A DNA stretch of 64,000 nt from Phycisphaeraceae bacterium D3-23 (GTDB lineage Bacteria; Planctomycetota; Phycisphaerae; Phycisphaerales; Phycisphaeraceae): NCBI GenBank assembly GCA_039555135.1, contig CP114179.1:3844001-3908000 (forward strand). Direction: 5' to 3'. Below, one piece after another: positions 60,147-64,000 of this stretch (its first letter is position 1; every line of letters starts with the position of its first letter). Under the pieces are notes generated by a model, which saw nothing but the letters and a program-made list of their open reading frames with translations, did not search any database and had not been told where the DNA came from. A program made the position numbers and the translations under genes.

Positions 60147-61175
60147 ATGACCGACGCCGCCACGAGCATCCCGCTGATCCTCATGACCGCGCTGAGTGCC
60201 GTCGCGTCGTTCGCTGCGCTCAAGCGTCTACGCAGCGGCGCAGAGGCCGAGCAGGAGGCGGGCCCACCGCCTTCGCAGCACCTGCTTGTTGGTGCGGTCG
60301 CGCTGGGCTCGATCACCGTCCTGCTCGTGCGCTGGTTCGGCTTGCGAAACTCGTGGAGCCCGGTCGAGTCGCACGTCGATGGGCTGCTGCTGATGTGCGC
60401 GCTCTTCGCCGGGGCGGTGATGTTCATCCAGCACAAGCCGAAGCTGCGCGGGCTCGCGGCGTTCGCGCTCCCGCTGCTCACGCTGCTGTTGCTCTGGGCG
60501 ATCTGCGCGTCGCTGTGGACCTATCGGCCGTTCAAACTCGCGTCGATCGCCTCGGCCTGGCTGGTGTTCCACACGGTCAGCACGTACCTCGGCCTGCTGT
60601 CCTGCGCGATCGGCGCGATCGGCGGGGCGATGTACCTCTACGTCCAACGCCGGCTGAAATCCAAGCAGGCCGTACCCGGCCGACTCGCGAGTCTTGAGAC
60701 CCTCGAAACGCTCATCATCCGCGCCGCGACGCTCGGCTTCGTCCTCCTGACGCTCTCGCTGCTCTCGGGGGTCATCCTCATCACACGCAGCGAATCACCG
60801 GACGCGACACCGCTGGGCGTGGAGTGGTGGCTGTCGCCCAAGGTCATCCTCGCGACGCTGGCGTGGGGCGTCTATGCACTATTGATGAACGTCCGCCACG
60901 CGACGGCGTTCCGCGGCCGACGCGCCGCCTGGCTCGCCATCGCGGGGCTGGTGCTGGTGCTCGCGATCTACGGCGTGGTCGAGGCGATCGAAAAACGCGC
61001 GGAGCGCGCGCCAGACACGACCCAGGCCACCCGCGGGGCAGACCTTCCGGCCTACCGTCCGGCGCCGCCGAAAACCGCTGGCGGATTGGGTCGGCCTACG
61101 GCCGATGGCAGGCAGGAATGCCTGCGCCGCGGGTGGATTATCTGGCACCCATATGACCGAAGGGGGCGTGGCTGA
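60147..61175 (+). CDS. HemX/CcsA-like cytochrome c assembly family membrane protein
   Basis: A 342-residue protein with about eight hydrophobic helices and the CcsA-like phrases SPVESHVDGLLLMCALF, FHTVSTYLGLLSCAIGAIGG and VWYRWWLSPKV-type WWLSPKVILATLAWGVYAL. In hem operons this family is called HemX and restrains HemA level. Its stop overlaps the hemA start (TGATG), so they are coupled. Residues after about 300 come from a family E repeat, so the native C-terminus is shorter or replaced. Confidence 0.82.
   Translation: MTDAATSIPLILMTALSAVASFAALKRLRSGAEAEQEAGPPPSQHLLVGAVALGSITVLLVRWFGLRNSWSPVESHVDGLLLMCALFAGAVMFIQHKPKLRGLAAFALPLLTLLLLWAICASLWTYRPFKLASIASAWLVFHTVSTYLGLLSCAIGAIGGAMYLYVQRRLKSKQAVPGRLASLETLETLIIRAATLGFVLLTLSLLSGVILITRSESPDATPLGVEWWLSPKVILATLAWGVYALLMNVRHATAFRGRRAAWLAIAGLVLVLAIYGVVEAIEKRAERAPDTTQATRGADLPAYRPAPPKTAGGLGRPTADGRQECLRRGWIIWHPYDRRGRG
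61091..61130. repeat. Family E two-hairpin unit inside the HemX-like gene
   Basis: CGGCC-TAC-GGCCG, then GGCAGGCAGGAATGCCTGC. It matches the unit at 2223-2262 with paired changes in both stems. Confidence 0.82.
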
Positions 61176-62563
61176 TGCGCATCCTGATGGTCGGGCTCAA
61201 CCACAAGACCGCCGACGTCGCCGCGCGCGAAGCGCTGGCGATGGACACCACGCAGGCGGGCGCATTGCTGCGTCGGCTGCGTGAAGAGTTCGACGGGGCC
61301 GAGGCCGTACTGATCTCAACCTGCAATCGGACCGAACTGTACGTCGCGCGCCCGGTGCATGCCGCGCCCGATGCCGACGGTTTGCGGCGCCTGCTCGCCG
61401 AGCAGGGCGGAGTTGACCCCGACACGCTCGCCGCGACGACCCTGCACCGTGAGCAGGAGCAAGCGGCGCTGCACCTGTTCCACGTCTGCGCCGGGCTGGA
61501 TTCGATGGTGCTCGGCGAGCCGCAGGTGCAGGGGCAGGTCCGCCGGGCGTACGAGCTCGCACAGGACGCCGGGTGCGTGGGTCCGGTCCTGCACCGCCTG
61601 TTCCAGGGCGCGATCGCCGCGGGCAAACAGGCCCGCAATGAGACCGGCATCGACGCCGGCCGGACCTCGGTGAGCTCGGTCGCGGTCGCGTTTGCGAGCA
61701 ACATCTTCGACCACTTCAACGATAAGACGGTCGCCGTGATCGGCGCGGGGGAGATGATCAAGGGCGCAGCGCACGCGCTGTTGCGTGAGCGGCCGGGCAA
61801 GCTGTGGATCGTCAATCGCTCGCCGCAGTGCGCAGCCGAACTCGCACAGGACCTCGCCGAACGCGTCGCCGGCGGCACCCACATCGCGCCTCGGCCTTGG
61901 GCCGACCTCGACGGGCTATTGGTCGAGGCGGACATCGTCGTGAGCTGCACCGGAGCGAACGAGCCCGTCGTCCTGGCCGATGGGTTTAGGCCGCTGCTCA
62001 AGCGCCGGCGCAACCGGCCGTTGTTTATGATCGACATGGCCGTGCCGCGCGACATCGACCCCGCGATCGGCGCGATGAACAACGTCTACCTCTACAACCT
62101 CGACGACCTGCAGCAGGCGGTCGGCGTCACCACCGATGACCGCCACGCCCAGCGCGATCATTGCGAACGCATCCTCCACGACGCCTGCGCACGCTGCATG
62201 GGCGAGATCCGCCACCGCGACTTGGGGGCACTGGTCAAGCAGCTCCGCACTCGACTGGAGCGGATCGCCGACGACGAACAGCAACGCACCCAGCGCAAGC
62301 TTGCGGCCCAAGGCGTCGAGAACGAACGCCACGACGCCGTCATCAAAGAGCACAACCACCGGCTGATCAGCAAGATCCTCCACCTCCCCCTGTCGCAGCT
62401 CGACCGCACCGACCCCGACGCGCCGCTGGGCTTCTACGCCGCGGCGCTTCGCCGTTTGTTTGATCTGGAGGACGAGCCGACGCTGCCGGATGCCCCGAGC
62501 AATGAGCGTCCTGCGTCGACGCCCGAAGACGGCTCTACCCCGGCGCGTGAGGAAAGCACATGA
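61175..62563 (+). CDS. hemA: Glutamyl-tRNA reductase
   Basis: First enzyme of the C5 route to heme; 462 residues. The start GLNHKTADVAAREALA, the catalytic Cys in ISTCNRTELYV, DSMVLGEPQVQGQVRRAY and the NADPH-binding VAVIGAGEMIK are intact. The C-terminal dimerisation region is followed by a Pro/Thr-rich tail of about 35 residues. The ATG overlaps the previous stop, and the stop overlaps the GH18 gene by four bases. Confidence 0.96.
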   Translation: MRILMVGLNHKTADVAAREALAMDTTQAGALLRRLREEFDGAEAVLISTCNRTELYVARPVHAAPDADGLRRLLAEQGGVDPDTLAATTLHREQEQAALHLFHVCAGLDSMVLGEPQVQGQVRRAYELAQDAGCVGPVLHRLFQGAIAAGKQARNETGIDAGRTSVSSVAVAFASNIFDHFNDKTVAVIGAGEMIKGAAHALLRERPGKLWIVNRSPQCAAELAQDLAERVAGGTHIAPRPWADLDGLLVEADIVVSCTGANEPVVLADGFRPLLKRRRNRPLFMIDMAVPRDIDPAIGAMNNVYLYNLDDLQQAVGVTTDDRHAQRDHCERILHDACARCMGEIRHRDLGALVKQLRTRLERIADDEQQRTQRKLAAQGVENERHDAVIKEHNHRLISKILHLPLSQLDRTDPDAPLGFYAAALRRLFDLEDEPTLPDAPSNERPASTPEDGSTPAREEST

Positions 62564-63492
62564 AGGCTTGGCTCGCCCTGTTTCTGACGATGCTTCTTTC
62601 CGATGCGCCCGACATCGAGGCGCAAGCCTCTCCGGCCGCGCCGCCGGTCGTCGCGGGTTACGCGCCCCATGGCCGGGGCGATTGGTCGGTTGACGAGACG
62701 CTCCCGTTGACCGACATCCTCTACTTTTCCGTCGAGCCGACACCCGATGGCGGCGTGGATACACGCTACCTGTCCGATCAGGTCGGCGAAGAGATCGCCC
62801 GGCTGCACACGGCCTATGCCGAGGGCGGCGGCGTCCGTATCTTGCTCTGTGTCGGGGGCTGGGGGCGGTCGGAGCACTTCGCGGCCGTGACCGCCGACGA
62901 TACACTTCGAGCGCGTTTGGTTGCGGAGCTTGCCGCGCTGTGCGAGACGTATGGTTTCGACGGTATCGATTTCGACTGGGAGCACCCGCAAAACGCAGAA
63001 CAACTCGCCGACTATACCCGGCTGCTCGTCGAGTCGGCCGCGGCGCTCCACCCCGACGGCCGGATGGTGACAGTCGCGCAGGCCGGCTGGCAGGACCTCG
63101 GGCTGGACGCCTACGACGCGCTCGGCCGTGTCCACCTGATGTCATACGACCACGACTTCCCGCAGGCGACGTTTGAGGAATCAACCGCCGAGGTTGAGCG
63201 GCTGATCGCGTGGGGCTGCCCGCCCGAGAAGATCGCGCTGGGGCTCCCGTTCTACGGCCGAAACGAAGCGCGCGACGCTATGCCCTACCGCGCCCTGGTG
63301 GCGCGGTACGCGCCCGAGTCCGATGACGATCTGGTCGCCGGTTTTGCGTGCAACAGCCCGGCCACCGTCAGCGCTAAGACGCGCTACGCGCTGGAGCGGG
63401 GGCTCGCGGGTGTCATGGTCTGGCAGGTGTATCAGGACGCCGAGGGCGAGCGTTCTCTGCTCGGCGCGATTGCCGAGGCACTCGCTGAGTAG
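62560..63492 (+). CDS. Secreted GH18-family glycoside hydrolase (chitinase-like)
   Basis: A 310-residue exported enzyme. A signal peptide is followed by a TIM barrel with the GH18 catalytic motif FDGIDFDWE (residues about 143-151). SYDHDFPQ and LGLPFYGR follow, with a final barrel Trp in GVMVWQVYQD. GH18 proteins cut chitin-like or peptidoglycan-like beta-1,4 GlcNAc polymers. The ATGA overlap with hemA is notable, since its function is unrelated to heme. Confidence 0.9.
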   Translation: MKAWLALFLTMLLSDAPDIEAQASPAAPPVVAGYAPHGRGDWSVDETLPLTDILYFSVEPTPDGGVDTRYLSDQVGEEIARLHTAYAEGGGVRILLCVGGWGRSEHFAAVTADDTLRARLVAELAALCETYGFDGIDFDWEHPQNAEQLADYTRLLVESAAALHPDGRMVTVAQAGWQDLGLDAYDALGRVHLMSYDHDFPQATFEESTAEVERLIAWGCPPEKIALGLPFYGRNEARDAMPYRALVARYAPESDDDLVAGFACNSPATVSAKTRYALERGLAGVMVWQVYQDAEGERSLLGAIAEALAE

Positions 63493-63501
63493 GGGGCAAT
63501 C

Positions 63502-63603
63502 GGGTTTCCCAGTTCAACACCGGCGGATTCTTCTTGCAATCCGCCGGACGATTCACCATGATGGTGTTCCCGCCTGATCCTCCGGAACGCCAAAGGGAAA
63601 CCC
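63502..63603. repeat. Palindrome-rich leader before the secretin-N-like gene
   Basis: An outer pair GGGTTTCCC (63502) and GGGAAACCC (63595) encloses a ten-pair hairpin CCGGCGGATT/AATCCGCCGG (63520-63547) and a CACCATGATGGTG palindrome (63554-63566). Confidence 0.65.
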
Positions 63604-63607
63604 AAAG

Positions 63608-64000
63608 ATGTTGCACAAGCTTTACCCGTGCCTGATGACGCTGTCCGTTTCGGCCGCGCTGTTCGCCTGCACCACAACCGCGCCGCCCGCCGCCGCGGGG
63701 CCGACGGATGACGAACTGGGTGACCTGGCCGAGCCGCTTCAGACGCGCGTGACGACGGAGTTTCTGGATACGCCGATGGATCGTGTCGTCGAGTATTTTC
63801 AGCGCGAGACGGGCGTGACGTTTGTGCTCGACCCGCGAGAGGATGTGTTCCTCGAAGATATCCCGGTTTCTTTGAAGCTAAACGACCAGAGTGTTTACGA
63901 TGCCTTGGAGCTTGTTGCGCTCGCGACCGATGTGGACTGGGTGATTCGCGGGCAGGTGGTGATGGTCTCCACCGATACGGAGATCATCCGCCAGCGCGTG
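63608..64000 (+). CDS. Lipoprotein with secretin/TonB N-terminal-like (STN) domain, cut by window edge
   Basis: 131 codons are open to the end of the window. A lipobox-like signal (LSVSAALFAC) and a low-complexity Ala/Pro linker are followed by an STN-like segment. FLDTPMDRVVEYFQRETGV begins a beta-alpha pair, and VSLKLNDQSVYDALELV and WVIRGQVVMVS follow. This fold starts secretins, type II secretion GspD and some planctomycete proteins. With the pseudopilin-type genes in this genome, a secretin-linked role is plausible but unproven. Confidence 0.75.
   Translation, partial: MLHKLYPCLMTLSVSAALFACTTTAPPAAAGPTDDELGDLAEPLQTRVTTEFLDTPMDRVVEYFQRETGVTFVLDPREDVFLEDIPVSLKLNDQSVYDALELVALATDVDWVIRGQVVMVSTDTEIIRQRV

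Overview
The window is high-GC (roughly two thirds GC) chromosomal DNA from a planctomycete, most likely the Phycisphaerae branch. I base this on three kinds of gene: prepilin-type proteins with a [15 protein letters not shown] leader and an H-x(9-10)-DG tail, several secreted proteins ending in a PEP-CTERM-like tail (EPGSLALLGLG plus an RRRR cluster), and a sulfatase together with an ECF sigma/FecR pair. An outsized SecA and a permease fused to a DtxR-type repressor also fit the PVC superphylum. I see no rRNA, tRNA, CRISPR, prophage or plasmid genes.

Layout. 1-3.5 kb: start of a diadenylate cyclase gene, a MoxR ATPase, a YjfB-like small protein and a Tat-exported epimerase. 3.6-17.8 kb: an envelope and glycan block with two parallel minus-strand clusters (ECF sigma > FecR/LamG > PEP-CTERM > prepilin-type; LacI > PEP-CTERM > SGNH esterase > prepilin-type), a transglutaminase-like protein, a sulfatase and two more PEP-CTERM proteins. 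17.9-21.7 kb: a divergent Mn/Zn/Fe ABC importer locus with a free DtxR-family regulator and a permease-repressor fusion. 22-27.4 kb: an orphan ABC ATPase, a solitary DNA methyltransferase, sucC and an AgrE/ArgZ-type arginine-ornithine enzyme. 27.7-40 kb: a small secreted protein upstream of secA, a PP2C phosphatase, hemW, an FHA protein, an SLC13 permease, dciA and aroK. 40-57 kb: housekeeping genes (amino-acid oxidase, M24 peptidase, RAYT, upp, GT39-like, lipA, nnrE, ispF, an NtrC-type regulator, mqnA, queD, queE, folK, cysH, an L,D-transpeptidase). 57.7-64 kb: rarA, a tetrapyrrole operon (precorrin-2 dehydrogenase, HemX-like, hemA), a GH18 protein and the start of a secretin-N-like lipoprotein.

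The most striking feature is the density of dispersed palindromic repeats. At least seven families sit between genes, often as inverted pairs (REPIN-like). One family exactly flanks a REP-associated tyrosine transposase (RAYT) at 42.8-43.3 kb. Several elements lie inside coding sequence without breaking the frame (hemW twice, rarA, the HemX-like gene, the GT39-like gene), and several families show compensatory changes in their stems. A second candidate system is a paired 5' leader upstream of the two prepilin-type genes. Its stem-loop covaries between the copies, although the proteins downstream share little beyond the leader helix.

All calls come from reading the sequence and its translations. 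No database search, folding program or alignment program was run.
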